Of a stretch of DNA of 64,000 bases, positions 34,806 through 46,585 are shown one piece after another (position 1 is the stretch's first letter; each line of letters starts with the position of its first letter). Origin of the DNA: Anisus vortex (taxonomy: Eukaryota; Mollusca; Gastropoda; Planorbidae). The stretch spans positions 4,108,011 to 4,172,010 of the forward strand of contig OX421495.1 of the NCBI GenBank assembly GCA_949126835.1, given 5' to 3'. Position numbers and translations under genes: made by a program. The notes beneath the pieces are model-generated. The model saw only the letters and a program-made list of their open reading frames with translations, had not been told where the DNA came from and did not search any database.

Positions 34806-35049
34806 ATAAGCATTTGTTCTCGCGTAAAGGGTTAAGGAAAGTATTCTGTGTCCTGATGTATAATAATATTATAATCTGAGAACAGAAAATGGTGGGAAGT
34901 GTTGTACTTTGCTTACTTGATGTTCTGCGTGGTCATTACAACGCCCGGTCGACTGGACATTTTTCACCAGTCGATTGTCTTCTATACAACAGCATTAAAA
35001 TTAATGGTTTCTGAAATAAGTTTTACTATGGATATGGTGTGCTGGCCGA

Positions 35050-35425
35050 GGCTGAATATGTCAATGTCCTCAGGGGTCAGGTAGAATATGTGTATGGCAT
35101 TTGACATACGGTTAAAGTATATTGATGTCTTCGTGACAAGGAGTAGCAAAATAATGAGAATGCCATATTGAAGTAAGGTTAAATACGATAATGGATTAAG
35201 ATTAAATATATGCATGTCATTTAGTCGTACTATAAAATATGTAAATGTCATTTTGGCGAAAGATAAAAAATGTAAATGTGATTTTGATGTAAGATAAAAA
35301 ATGTAAATATCATTTTGGCAAAACATAAAATATAAATTATAAATGTCATTTTCACGTAAAATAAAATATGTAAATATCATTTGGATGTAAGATAAAATAT
35401 AAATAATAATGTCATGTTTACGTAA
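35050..35425. repeat. ~33-bp degenerate tandem repeat
   Basis: Units of 'aaaatatgtaaatgtcattt' plus 't.g.cgtaagataa' recur about 10 times. The 132-codon minus ORF (MIFTYFILREND-like repeats) is a product of the array. Confidence 0.75.
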
Positions 35426-36105
35426 GAAAATAACAGATCCATGTAAATTCTCATCAAAGATATGAGCAACATGAAATACGATTCCTCGATAAGACTGTAT
35501 TTATAGCAAAAGTATTATTGATAACTTTTAATGTATATTATTGCCCCGATTTCATACTTTTTTTTTATTCTGCATTTGATTGAAATTTGTTTAAATCATC
35601 GAATCATTATATAAATGGACATAGGGATTTGAAAAATGTCATTAGCGTTTGTTTTTTTAAAATTCATCTTTAGAGGCGAAATGAATTCCAAAAGTGCTAA
35701 GTTTATTCTATTTCTGGCTTTGTTTGACATTCAAATTTGGCCACAACATAAATGCTACACCATAATATAATACAGGATACAAATATTGGGGCAATAGTCT
35801 ATGTCTAAACATCTAGATGACAAAAAAGACTCCCTAACCCCCCCCCTCACCCAACCATCCCCACACCATTCACCCCCCCCCCCCCCCCCAGTCCGTTACA
35901 AAACATGCCAGGCTCTGGTTGCTGCATCACGTCTGGACGTGAGTTTTACACCGCGTCGGGATGTAGGCGTGGCCAGCTAATGGATTGGTTGATAATGATT
36001 GCTTTATTTGGTCAGCGCTGAGATGGAATTTTTCGTTTGGTTGCTAGGGACATTCAAAGCCCGTAGCGTAGCACAGAGATTAAACTATGCCTCGTCCCTC
36101 TCTGC
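35426..36105. other. Intergenic, nothing recognised
   Basis: No gene. A C-homopolymer lies at about 35,873-35,889. Confidence 0.45.
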
Positions 36106-36111
36106 GTGTAT

Positions 36112-36600
36112 GCATTCATCAATCTATCTATTTATCTATCTATCTCTATCTATTTATCTAGCTATCTATACATCTATCTGTCCATCCACCCATCTGTCCA
36201 TCTGACTATGTGTCCGTTTCTCTATCTATGTGTCAGTGTGTTTATGTGTCTACCTTTCTGTCTATCTATCGATCTATCCATCTATCACGTATCTCTCTAT
36301 CTGCCTATCTATCGATCTATCCATCTATCACGTATCTCTCTATCTGCCTATCTATCGATCTATCCATCTATCACATATCTCTCTATCTGTCTATCTATTG
36401 ATTTATCTATCTATCACATATCTCTCTATCTGCCTATCTATCGATCTATCCATCTATCACGTATCTCTCTATCTGTCTATCTATCGATCTATCTATTATG
36501 TAACTGCATATCTGTCTATTTGTCTCTCTCGCTCTATCTATCAGTTTATCTATCTGCCTCTCTCTCTCTATCAGTCTATTTAGTATGTGTCTATCTATTT
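36112..36600. repeat. (ATCT)n-based minisatellite
   Basis: Tetranucleotide 'atct' array organised in a higher-order ~64-bp unit ('cgatctatccatctatcac', 'atctctctatctg'). Multiple plus frames stay open (up to 261 codons, S/I/Y/L-rich), which is an artefact of repeat composition. Confidence 0.9.
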
Positions 36601-36793
36601 AACCATCTCTCTGTTAGTTTCCGTGCCTGTCTGTATATCTGTCACGCATTTCTGTCTGACACCCTCAATTGCCTGTTGTTACCGTGTGCCGCCTTTGTCT
36701 CTATGTCTGTCTTTCAGTCTGCAATTTCAAATCGGTCTGTTTGCAGCTTTTTATCTGTCTGTGTCAATATAACAAGTCTCATCAAACTAAACT

Positions 36794-37199
36794 CAGCGGT
36801 TCCCAACCTGTGGGTCGAGACCCTTTTTATTTGGGGGGGGGGGGGGGGGGGTCGAATGACCATTTCGAGGGGGTCGCCTAAGACTGGCTAAGAGCATCGG
36901 AAGACACATAGGCCTTTTTTCGCCAGTCTTAGAGAACGAGACTGTAGTATATTAAAGTAAGTAATAAGAAATGAATTTCACATCTTAAGTATTCAACACA
37001 AGGCTTTATTCTGATTAATCCCAAAGCTTTAATTTTTAGCAATTCTACATGTCAGATATTTATATTACAATGTATAACATTAGCAAATTACAATTACAAG
37101 TTAGCGACGAAGGTATTAGTACGCTTGGTCTGGGGTGGTTGCGCTACAACGTTAGAAGCTTATTAAGGGTCGCGGCATTAGGAAGGTTGGGAGCCACTG
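36794..37199. mobile_element. 406-bp hAT-type MITE
   Basis: The left end is CAGCGGTTCCCAACCTGTGG. The right end, inverted, is CAGTGGCTCCCAACCTTCC. Flanks 'aactaaac(t)' and 'aactaaat' resemble an 8-bp duplication with a mismatch and a one-base shift. It carries a G-run at 36,833-36,850. These ends are typical of widespread Charlie-like hAT elements. Non-coding. Confidence 0.8.
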
Positions 37200-37654
37200 A
37201 ACTAAATAGATAGCCAGCCCTGTACATACAATGTGGTTTTGAACTCAACGAGATAGAGAATTTAAAAAAAAAATTAGTAGGTCATCAGAACCCCTTTTTT
37301 TTATTGTAGGTCACCAATATCTTTTCTAGGGCAGTGCAGCAATTGTTTAGTATGTATGTGTGTGGGGGGTGGGGGGGGGGGGGGGAGGTTTCTCTATGTG
37401 TGTGTGTATGAACGAGTGTCACGTGTGTGTTTGTGAAAACCTAGGCTGCGGTGTGAAACTCGACGTTGGCTTCGGTAAATACCCCTGTGCATGTCACTTG
37501 CCTAGATAACTCGAGAATGTTCACTGCCTGCCCTTTAGTTAAACAAAATAAATAATTATATATAAAAAAACGTTCGGTTTTATACATCTAAGAAATCAAA
37601 CAACGTAAATTCAGAGCATAGCGAAAAGGGGCAGGGAAGGTGTGTCGGGTATTC
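37200..37654. other. Intergenic, nothing recognised
   Basis: No gene. A G-run lies at 37,363-37,386. Confidence 0.4.
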
Positions 37655-37912
37655 CAAGTAAAGTACCCTTAGGACAAAATTGATCCATAGGTCCGGTGAA
37701 GCAGCGTTCACCAGTTTCTGTGGCCACTAGATGATTGTGTGGCCAGCACTATGCACAGCCCCCTTTACTTTACCCCAACTAAGGTCAGGTACCCTTCAGA
37801 GCTGGGTAGACTCAGGGACACCCTCCAGACCCGGGAAAAAATACAAGCCTGCCTCAGGATTCGTACCCAGAACCTTTGGTACGCCAGCCGAACGCGCTGT
37901 CGCATGGCCATG
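37655..37912 (-). mobile_element. tRNA-derived SINE, copy 5
   Basis: Minus-strand head 'catggccatgcgacagcgcg' with a damaged B box ('gggtacgaatcc'). The body carries 'gctctgaagggtacctgac' and 'ccacagaaactggtgaac'. A small deletion removes part of the 'ccgtggccac' region. Confidence 0.75.
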
Positions 37913-38067
37913 TAATAATACATTAAGCCCTAAATTCTAGCTTTGAAACACAACGCAACAACATAGACTACCTGTTACAATACTGAAACTCTGAAACTTG
38001 AAACATTAAGATAAAAACACGACCCATTCCATATGCATGAACAAACTCATAAACGTTCTCTTTCCTT

Positions 38068-38225
38068 ACAAGTGGCATCCAGGCATGGAATGGGTTGCCC
38101 GAACAAACCAGGAAAACCAATAGCTTAACAAAAATCGCAAATTAATTATACTAGACACAAACCACGGATAAGCGAAGTACGCAATAATCTTTTTTTTAAA
38201 AAGACACGCCTGTAACATATAAGAT
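38068..38225 (+). mobile_element. LINE 3'-end fragment (tail family)
   Basis: 'caagtggcatccaggcatgg', 'atgggttgcccgaacaaacc' and 'aaaccacggataagcgaag'. It again follows a minus-strand SINE, here after ~155 bp. Confidence 0.7.
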
Positions 38226-39039
38226 GAGATAATAGAATATTTTCATTTTAAACAAAAATATATCAATATTCAAACAAATATATTATGTTTTTTTTTAACT
38301 ATTGATTTAATAAAAAATAGTTCACGAATCAACTTTAAAATAAAAAGGTTACTAGGAGATTGGCATAAATAGTTGATAATAATTGTAGGCCCTATTCATT
38401 TATACGTTTCGGGAATGTTTATGTTGTTTTAAATAAATACTAAAGTACTGGAACAGATTGTGTGTGTCAGTAGCTACCAATATCTAAGTATTGCATTAAG
38501 AACATCATATTATATTCAAACATTACAAACTGAACAGATACACCAAGACAAGAACACTAACTCGCAGACACATCACCGCAAAGAAGACGGCGTAGATTTT
38601 CTGTTCGAAGGGAAACAACTCTTTATAATTGACAGACTGATGAGAAGAGTAATTGTTTTGTGTATAGATCTATGGATTCTAAAAAATGATTTTGATTTGA
38701 ATGCCAGATATTTTGTATATGAGACTTAAGAAAGACTTGATGTCTATTAGAATAATAATACATTTAATAATACATGTATTCTTGTATTATAACCCTTTAC
38801 AGAATAATATTACTCATGTTATATAATGTGAGTAGGCCCTAGGCCTATTTTAATATGTCTTTTTCGTAAAGTGATCCGACCAATTGATAATTATACTTAC
38901 AAATTACAAAGTTAAACTTATCATTACATGGAAGAGGAATATTGTGTTCAATTGCATTTAATAACATACGCTATATATTATTAATGTTTCATATATTTTA
39001 TTTATAGTATATGCCACTATGTAGTGTATCTTGTTATAA
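38226..39039. other. AT-rich interval, nothing recognised
   Basis: No gene recognised. The 89-codon ORF at 38,460-38,729 has no known motif. Confidence 0.4.
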
Positions 39040-39275
39040 TGCCCAGATAAACATAAGAACAAAAACACTTTCCTTATCCCTTATGCAAGAACAAAGTACT
39101 TTCTTCCCGAGTGGCATCCAGGTACGGAATGGGTTGCCTGAACAAATCAGGAAAACCAGTAACTTATCATTTAAAACACTAATAGAAATGCAGGACTAGA
39201 CTCAAACTCGCGGATTAACGTCGGACGCAATAATCTTATTTATAGGACGAGCGCCCGTAATGTATAAGATAAGGT
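39040..39275 (+). pseudogene. LINE ORF2 C-terminus, reference copy of tail family
   Basis: The frame is open to the stop at 39,197-39,199 and encodes 'STFFPSGIQVRNGLPEQ' then 'SFKTLIEMQD'. The pattern S-F-F-P-x-x-I-x-x-W-N-x-LP ... S-F-K is the usual last segment of non-LTR reverse-transcriptase proteins; the usual Trp is Arg here. ~75 bp of 3' UTR follows ('aggactagactc', 'cggacgcaataatctt'). It identifies all the other tail fragments in the window. Confidence 0.75.
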
Positions 39276-41313
39276 TCTAAATTTTAGAGTTTTAAAATAA
39301 AAAGCTTTCTGGCGTATATCTGGTCGGCGCCCTACCGTTCCCCCTTTTTTTAATCCGCCCCAGAGACCAAAGATCCCCCCCCCCCCACTTCACGTGATAC
39401 ATCTTGGATAATAAAATGATCCGGACGCCGAGCGTCTTGAGAGTGGGTATCCGTTTGTTAGGACCGAACCCGTAGGATTGAAAGACAGCTCAATCAATCA
39501 ATCATCCAATGAACAAAACTCTTAAAAGCATAAAACGAAAAATATCAAAAGAAGAAAACATGGGGAGAAGATTAAAACTGATATAATATTATAACAAGAA
39601 CTTTCGGGGACGGAAGAATGAAAACAAAACAGAAAGAGCAGAATGTCTAAGAACGATAACTCGAAACATAAGGGCATGTGTGATAGATAGGGGAGACAAT
39701 CGTGGGCGCTTAGACGCAAATTGTTGTGGACGCTGATAGATTTCCGATTGCGTGGAAGCGAGAGAGGCTGGAGGGAGGAGATAAAAAGGGGGCATGGCGA
39801 GAGTATGGTGTAAGGGCGTCTTGGTCGAGGGAGGTTGTCAAGTGAGACAAGCATAGAGTAAATGATTGAATCGTCCGTCATATTATGTTGTTGTTTTTTT
39901 CCCCGCATGACACGGTCCGATTGAGTGAAACAAGATCTAGACACATCCATTCTTTTATGCCTGGGTGGCAACGGCGTATACAGGGTGCCGAATTGATCTT
40001 GGAGGCGGCGGGAAAAAGGGGAGAAATGAACTGGGGGCAAGCTGGACACATATTTAATCATTGTTGGGAGGAGGGGGACCAAAAACAAATATCAGAAAAT
40101 GCAAATTGAAACATGTGTGTGTCTATTTTTTTTGTCTCTGTGTGTTCGGAAGAATTCAAGCTACGTTTAATCCATACATACATACGACATAATGTTTCTC
40201 ATAAATGTTGTCAAAAATTATTTCACTTATGCTGAGTATTATGTTTGTTAGTTTAATTCACCCGATGAACACAATCGGAAAAAACAAACAATATTTCATT
40301 CTTAGAACTCAATAAATATTTATTTGTGTATTTATACACAATAAACGAAGATATTATCAGCTGCTTCAGATATAAGCCGCACCATTCACTGCCTCATACG
40401 CCCCCAAAATGCACACCTTGAGTCTCAACATGACGGCTACACAAGTGCACGGAAATGGCAGACATTTTTGTTTTAAGTGCGTTTCGGGCACTTCCGGTGT
40501 TACTTCAAAATGAGGCCCGAGCTTGCTGCAGTACCTATATAGTCTCAGCCTGCGGAGTTTTGCTAAGCGTTTAGGCGAGGAAAGAAAAAACTTTACGTCG
40601 ACATAAATCAGTCAGTCAAACAAAACCACGCACAAACAGGGTTATACCCTTATTCTCAGCTCACATACTTATGCCACACAGATACATTATTACACACATA
40701 CACACTGTAACGCAAACATACTTGCTTAAATTCCTTATATTCCTCTTTGAACATAGGGCCTCGCACTGAGTGATGCCCCTATTCACTGAGCTATATATAT
40801 ATTATATTGACTCACGTCAGCATGCCTTCAGTGATGCCTGTAAGCGATTGGATGAAGAACAAAAATAAATGTCTTCTGGAGTTCTCGGAAGTCAAAGTTA
40901 ATAATAAGCATTTGGTTAAAACTTTAAAAACGGAAACCTGTAATTTGGGAACTCTTCAGCCTTTTAAATTTTAACATTTACCAAGTCGTCAACTCAAATA
41001 TTTCCCCACTAGGAAGCTATGGGAACGCCTAGTCGGAATAATTGCATTCTATATTTTAAAAAAACGCACCATTTTGGAACTGTTTTATTGGTTCTCAAAT
41101 GACGAGCAGTAGAGAAAGCAGCATAATGACGATGGAATAAGAACAGTTCCGACAAACTCCTAATTGGAGACTTTTTTTTTCCAATACAAAAAAATGCGCG
41201 CACTCCTGTTAATATATATTTATATAATAATAATAGACATAAACACGCAACACACTCAATACACATGTTATACGTAATACTACACACAAGGGTCTCCGCC
41301 CATAAGATTTGGT
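39276..41313. other. Intergenic, nothing recognised
   Basis: No supported gene. A 188-codon minus ORF (39,522-40,088) has no recognisable domain, no repeat and an unremarkable start, so I leave it uncalled. Confidence 0.4.
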
Positions 41314-41511
41314 CAGAGGCGGATTAAGATTGCAAAGGCGGCATAAGGCTGACACAGTATATGAGAGAGAGTGAGAGAAAAGTGCAATACGTAATTATGC
41401 ACGCTATTGTTGTTGTTTTTTTTTTATTGTGGGCACTAAGACACGGTGGGAGTTGGGTGGGGAACCTTCTTTTTTGCAATTCATGTCACACCCCTCCTCA
41501 ATCCGCCTCTG
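41314..41511. mobile_element. 198-bp hAT-like MITE
   Basis: The left end is CAGAGGCGGATTAAG and the right end, inverted, is CAGAGGCGGATTGAG. The flanking octamers 'gatttggt' and 'gatggatt' agree at only half their positions, so the duplication is weak. Non-coding. Confidence 0.65.
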
Positions 41512-41640
41512 GATGGATTTGAACAACAACAAATCAGCGAGTCTTACCTTTAAGTTAAACTTGAGCTTCTCTCTCCTGGTTGCAAGGTCGGCCAAACTTT
41601 TTTGTGTTGTGGTTTTACACCTTGAACGAGAACTGCACAC

Positions 41641-41788
41641 CTGTAGACATGTGACGCAGGTATTTTAGTTTCATTGAATCATGCAATAATAACATGACTT
41701 TTAATTATAGCATTTGTAGGTATGTGACGCAGGTATTTTAGTTTCATTGAATCGTGCAATAATAACATGACTTATAATTATAGTATTT
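41641..41788. repeat. 73-bp tandem duplication (2 copies)
   Basis: 'atgtgacgcaggtattttag', 'tttcattgaatc.tgcaata' and 'ataacatgact' appear twice, 73 bp apart, with a handful of differences. Confidence 0.85.
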
Positions 41789-42255
41789 ATAGTCAAAATG
41801 GTTCCTCGCATTAAATTCACGCTGGTGGCAAGTCGACAGTTTAATCGGTTTGCGGGACAAATATGGCCTTAGTCGATCATCTCCTTCCTAACTCTCTCCC
41901 CAAGGAGAAACGACCTCGCGCTACATCTCTATCAAGATAATCTTACAGCTTGTAAAAGAAAGGGAAAAAAAAGATTTCATCTATGCCTCCCAGAGCGCCC
42001 CTCCACCCGAGACACCGGAAGACCATAGAGGTGTTTACGTTTGCAGGACGCCATTGCTTACATGAGCTCTACCCCCACTCACCCAGCGCCCTGTGTCCCC
42101 TCCCCCTCCCTTACCCCACTCACACACGACCCCCTTTTTAAAAAAAAATCTTTTCGTTTATAATAATGAGAGGGTGCGCAAATGGAGCTTAATTTGACTT
42201 ACGTCTATTTCAAACTTATAATAACAAGAAAGACTTCTTTTTTCAGCCACGAGGA

Positions 42256-42520
42256 GCCAGAGAGAGAGAGAGAGAGAAAGAAAAAAAGAGAGTGGGGAAG
42301 AGAGCGAGAGATACAGTGAGAAAGATAAAGGGAGAGACAGAGACAGAGAGGGAGATACTGGGAAAAGAGACAGGCAGAGAGAAAGCGAGAGATAATGATA
42401 TAAGGGAATATGAGGGGAGAGAGAGAAAATGAAAGAAATAGAATGAGAGATAGAAAAGAAGAGAAAAATGGGGGAGGGAGAGAAAAAGAAAGATAGAAAG
42501 AGAGAATGAGATGGAGAGAG
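42256..42520. repeat. Purine-rich (GA) imperfect microsatellite
   Basis: Irregular 'gagagaga/gaaaga' tract, nearly all purine on plus. Minus frames read as Ser/Leu/Phe-rich ORFs (124 and 107 codons) and are not genes. Confidence 0.85.
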
Positions 42521-42623
42521 TGAATAGAGCAATTTTACGTACGCCTGTGCGCGCGCGTGTTTTCAATTATTTATCTTGTGAAATTGGTGAAGTCTTTGAT
42601 TTTAAAGACTAATCAGAACTCTG

Positions 42624-42965
42624 CCACACACACAGACACAATGACACACACACAGACACACCACACACAATTTCACACACAAAGACTCACCACGCACATA
42701 GACACACACAGACCACACACAAACAGACACACCACACACAAAGACACATCACGCACATAGACACACACAGACCACACACACAAACAGACACACCACACAC
42801 AAAGACACACCACGCACATAGACACACACAGACCACACACAAACAGACACACCACACACAAAGACACACCACGCACATAGACACATACAGACCACACACA
42901 AACAAGACACACCACACAGACCACACACAAACAGACACACCACACACACACACACAAACTGACAC
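42624..42965. repeat. CA-rich minisatellite, ~60-bp unit
   Basis: Unit 'cacacagaccacacacaaac', 'agacacaccacacacaaaga', 'cacaccacgcacatagac', about 5 copies. Three minus frames open (VCVCVW-type) are artefacts. Confidence 0.9.
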
Positions 42966-43378
42966 ACCACACAGATACATGCATACACAGTATACACATA
43001 CAAGTTCAAGAATCGCATATTAATTTCGACATACGTGTAACAAAACGAAAACGGGATACAAACCGGATTTTAAAACAAAAATTTTGGCGACAGAGATAAT
43101 CCGATGTAAGTATCTTGTTGCCCGCTATTGTTAACTGTTTGCCCAGATTGTCAACAATAGATATTTCCCCCGCTTTTCTCTGTATGTGAAAAGCTTTCGA
43201 TAAGAAAGTAATGAACTACAGTAAACCAAATAGAGATGAGGGGGGGGGGGGGAGCGCAAAGTGAAATAGAAATATATTTCTTTCCTACTTGTCTTTACTA
43301 TAGGTCCGATCATCACCTTTGACCTTTGAAAAAGTTTAATTATACTAAAATAGATATTCGTTTGCATTAGATAAGAAT

Positions 43379-43817
43379 AGAGGCCGGCCGAAAATCGGTT
43401 TCGGTGCCGAAAGTAGGCACTTGGCGTAGTTAGCTGAAACGTTGTTTGCTTTCGGTTTCGGCCGAAACTGATGGACTTTCGGTCATCAGCCAAACGTTTA
43501 TATTGCCTTTTAGGTTATTAAATCTGAAAAGAGCATTCAGTTCTGAATAAAATGATATCATAATACATGTATATACAACTGTATATTACATGTTCTATGG
43601 TAGAGTACCTATAAACTAATTAATATTACACAAAAATTTAGCAGTCTTTTTAATTAGGCAACTTTTTTTTTTTTTGCAATTTCGGTATATCTTTCGGTTT
43701 CGGTCGAAGGTGTAGTGAGACTTTCGGTTTCGGCCGAAAGTCAATTTAAGCTTTCGGTATGGTTTCGTTTTCGGACGAAACCAAAAATTTGGTAAAAATG
43801 GGTTTTAGTCGGCCTCT
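43379..43817. mobile_element. 439-bp non-autonomous element with AGAGGCCGGCC ends
   Basis: The left end AGAGGCCGGCCGAAAA mirrors the right end TTTTAGTCGGCCTCT. 'ataagaat' flanks both sides (43,371-43,378 and 43,820-43,827), two bases beyond the right terminus. Inside, 'tttcggtttcgg' and 'ggccgaaa' recur at least eight times in both orientations, giving several nested hairpins. No ORF. Superfamily not assigned. Confidence 0.65.
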
Positions 43818-44226
43818 AAATAAGAATGTCCTAGAAAATAAGTTGTGGTACTACGACTTAGGTCTCTGCAAAGACTATAATAAGACGGACCGTTTGGTCT
43901 ATTTTTAGAGCTTGCATGTTCTTTTTTTTTTCAGTGCGCATCCAATAACGCTGTCTTAAATGACTTATACGTTCTTACGTTTGCCTAAAGGTTTCCGCTG
44001 TATACAACTTTCGTTTTTAATTTTTATTTTTCAATGAGAAAATTATAGCGATTAAAAAAAAAGGAAGTGTAGGCCTACAATGCAAAAAGGGAATCGGGAA
44101 TTTCGAAAAGAAGTCAAGCAAGCGGTCCATCTTTTATTATCGCCTTTGGTCTCTGTTAGAATCTGGAAGATAAGCTACACTTGTTTGTTTCGTTTTATTG
44201 ACAAGACTTGGCTCTTATAAACTTAA

Positions 44227-44299
44227 CCCTTCCCGTACCGACCTACTTCTATCTATGCTGCACTCAGTTCCGCTATATACGCGCCCGGGACTGTAAGGG
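44227..44299. mobile_element. 73-bp TTAA-flanked mini-MITE, copy 2
   Basis: Same length and ends as copy 1 at 2,918-2,990. Differences are confined to 'gcactcag' versus 'gccttaag'. TTAA flanks at 44,223-44,226 and 44,300-44,303. The minisatellite starts immediately after the right TTAA. Confidence 0.65.
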
Positions 44300-44303
44300 T
44301 TAA

Positions 44304-45392
44304 ACAAACCATAGATCAAGAACAAGGGAGTGAAAAGGAAGTTTCTGTATTAGAAACTTGAACAAACCATAGATCAAGAACAAGAGAGCGAAAGGAAGTT
44401 TCTGTATTAGAAACTTGAACAAACCATAGATCAAGAACAAGGGAGTGAGAAGGAAGTTTCTGTATTAGAAACTTGAACAAACCATAGATCAAGAACAAGA
44501 GAGCGAAAGGAAGTTTCTGTATTAGAAACTTGAACAAACCATAGATCAAGAACAAGAGAGCGAAAGGAAGTTTCTGTATTAGAAACTTGAACAAACCATA
44601 GATCAAGAACAAGAGAGCGAAAGGAAGTTTCTGTATTAGAAACTTGAACAAACCATAGATCAAGAACAAGAGAGCGAAAGGAAGTTTCTGTATTAGAAAC
44701 TTGAACAAACCATAGATCAAGAACAAGGGAGTGAGAAGGAAGTTTTTGTATTAGAAACTTGAACAAACCATAGATCAAGAACAAGAGAGCGAAAAGGAAG
44801 TTTCTGTATTAGAAACTTGAACAAACCATAGATCAAGAACAAGAGAGCGAAAGGAAGTTTCTGTATTAGAAACTTGAACAAACCATAGATCAAGAACAAG
44901 AGAGCGAAAGGAAGTTTCTGTATTAGAAACTTGAACAAACCATAGATCAAGAACAAGGGAGTGAGAAGGAAGTTTTTGTATTAGAAACTTGAACAAACCA
45001 TAGATCAAGAACAAGAGAGCGAAAAGGAAGTTTCTGTATTAGAAACTTGAACAAACCATAGATCAAGAACAAGGGAGTGAGAAGGAAGTTTCTGTATTAG
45101 AAACTTGAACAAACCATAGATCAAGAACAAGAGAGCGAAAAGGAAGTTTCTGTATTAGAAACTTGAACAAACCATAGATCAAGAACAAGAGAGCGAAAGG
45201 AAGTTTCTGTATTAGAAACTTGAACAAACCATAGATCAAGAACAAGGGAGTGAGAAGGAAGTTTCTGTATTAGAAACTTGAACAAACCATAGATCAAGAA
45301 CAAGGGAGTGAGAAGGAAGTTTTTGTATTAGAAACTTGAACAAACCATAGATCAAGAACAAGGGAGTGAGAAGGAAGTTTTTGTATTAGCTT
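44304..45392. repeat. 57-58-bp minisatellite, ~19 copies
   Basis: Unit 'aacaaaccatagatcaagaa', 'caagagagcgaaaggaag', 'tttctgtattagaaacttg'. Variants 'gggagtgag' and 'gagagcgaa' alternate in blocks, and extra A bases shift the length from 57 to 58. Minus-strand ORFs (FLIYGLFKFLIQKLP repeats) are artefacts of a unit divisible by 3. Confidence 0.95.
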
Positions 45393-45448
45393 TATTTCGA
45401 AACATACGAAGCGATTATCTTTTATCTTTTGAGTCCACAGTGGAAGAG

Positions 45449-45640
45449 TGCATGGTGGCCGAGCGGCAGCGGTTCAAATCCTGGTGCAGGCCACAATTTT
45501 TGTTCCTGGGTCTGGAGGGTGTCCCTGGGTCTACCCAGCTCTGATGGGTACCTGACGTTAGTTGAGATAAAGTTAAGGCGGAAGTGCAATCACCCAGCAT
45601 GCCGTGGCCACAGAAACTGGTAATAAGGTCCGTGAACAGT
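45449..45640 (+). mobile_element. tRNA-derived SINE, copy 6
   Basis: The head 'catggtggccgagcggcagc' runs straight into the B box 'ggttcaaatcc', with a deletion between the boxes. Body 'gctctgatgggtacctgacg', then 'gccgtggccacagaaactgg'. It ends near 'aaggtccgtgaac'. Confidence 0.8.
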
Positions 45641-46449
45641 GCTTGGAATTCAATTGATTGATTGATTGATTCAATTGATTGATTGATTTTTTTTTACTAA
45701 ATTTCAAAAAGATAATGAAAGCCTCATATTGACGGTAAGACGAGCACATATTTATGCATAGACATTCTGATACCACGGGATAGTGTGGCCTGCACAATAC
45801 CACTGTCACATCTCTTTATCAACCTGCCACGCTTTCTTGTGCAAGACTCACCAAACGCATTAACACGGACAGACAGACAGACAGATAAATTATTAAGATG
45901 GAAATGGAAATATTTTTTTTTCCCTTGCTATCAAGAATGTCCCAGTCAATTATTCGTTGGAGAGCCAATAAAACGAACATCCCGCTCGCTGGAGTTAACA
46001 CAGCAGACGAATGGAGAAAGCCAACTCAAAAGAGTGTTTACATCCAGTAGGTAGGACCAGGGCAGCCTGGCACACAAAAACAAAAAAAAAATGGGCGTTG
46101 TCTTTTGATCAGCTGAGGAGCATCTTCGTGAATGGAGGGTCTCGCTGGAAGGGGAGAAAACTCGCTCGCCACGACACATTCAATAATTATTTCCCTTGGA
46201 AGAAAAAAAAAAGAATTCTCAGAATTTATTTTTTTTTTTGGTCCCGAGAGGAGTGTATGTGCGGTAATGCGCATGTCAGCAGTGTAATTATAGGCACCGG
46301 GGGTGTGTGTGGTGGGCGAGGGCGTAGTTTGGGCCTTGGGCCCCCCTTTGTATATTGCCGACTCCTCATTTTTTCTTTTCAAATAAGGGAAAACTTTCTA
46401 CATGTTTTTGATCGTCCAATTCACTCTACTGTCGCCTTGTGTAGATATA
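45641..46449. other. Intergenic, nothing recognised
   Basis: A short (GATT)n tract lies at 45,655-45,687. No gene: the 147-codon plus ORF at 46,011-46,454 and its antisense overlap each other and show no domain. Confidence 0.4.
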
Positions 46450-46451
46450 TG

Positions 46452-46585
46452 TAACTGTTGGATGTAACAGTTTGACATAACAGTTTATATGTAACAGTTT
46501 TTATGTAACAGTTTTTATGTAACAGTTTTTATGTAACAGTTTGATGTAACAGTTTGATGTAACAGTTTGATGTAACAGTTTGATA
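46452..46585. repeat. ~15-16-bp minisatellite
   Basis: 'tgtaacagtttgatg' and 'tgtaacagtttttatg' alternate about 8 times. Confidence 0.85.

Noticed and set aside
36106..36891. 261-codon plus ORF
   Set aside because: It is an (ATCT)n array read in frame, running into a hAT MITE.
39522..40088. 188-codon minus ORF as a gene
   Set aside because: No recognisable domain, signal or repeat explanation, overlapped by another frame. Left uncalled and not excluded.
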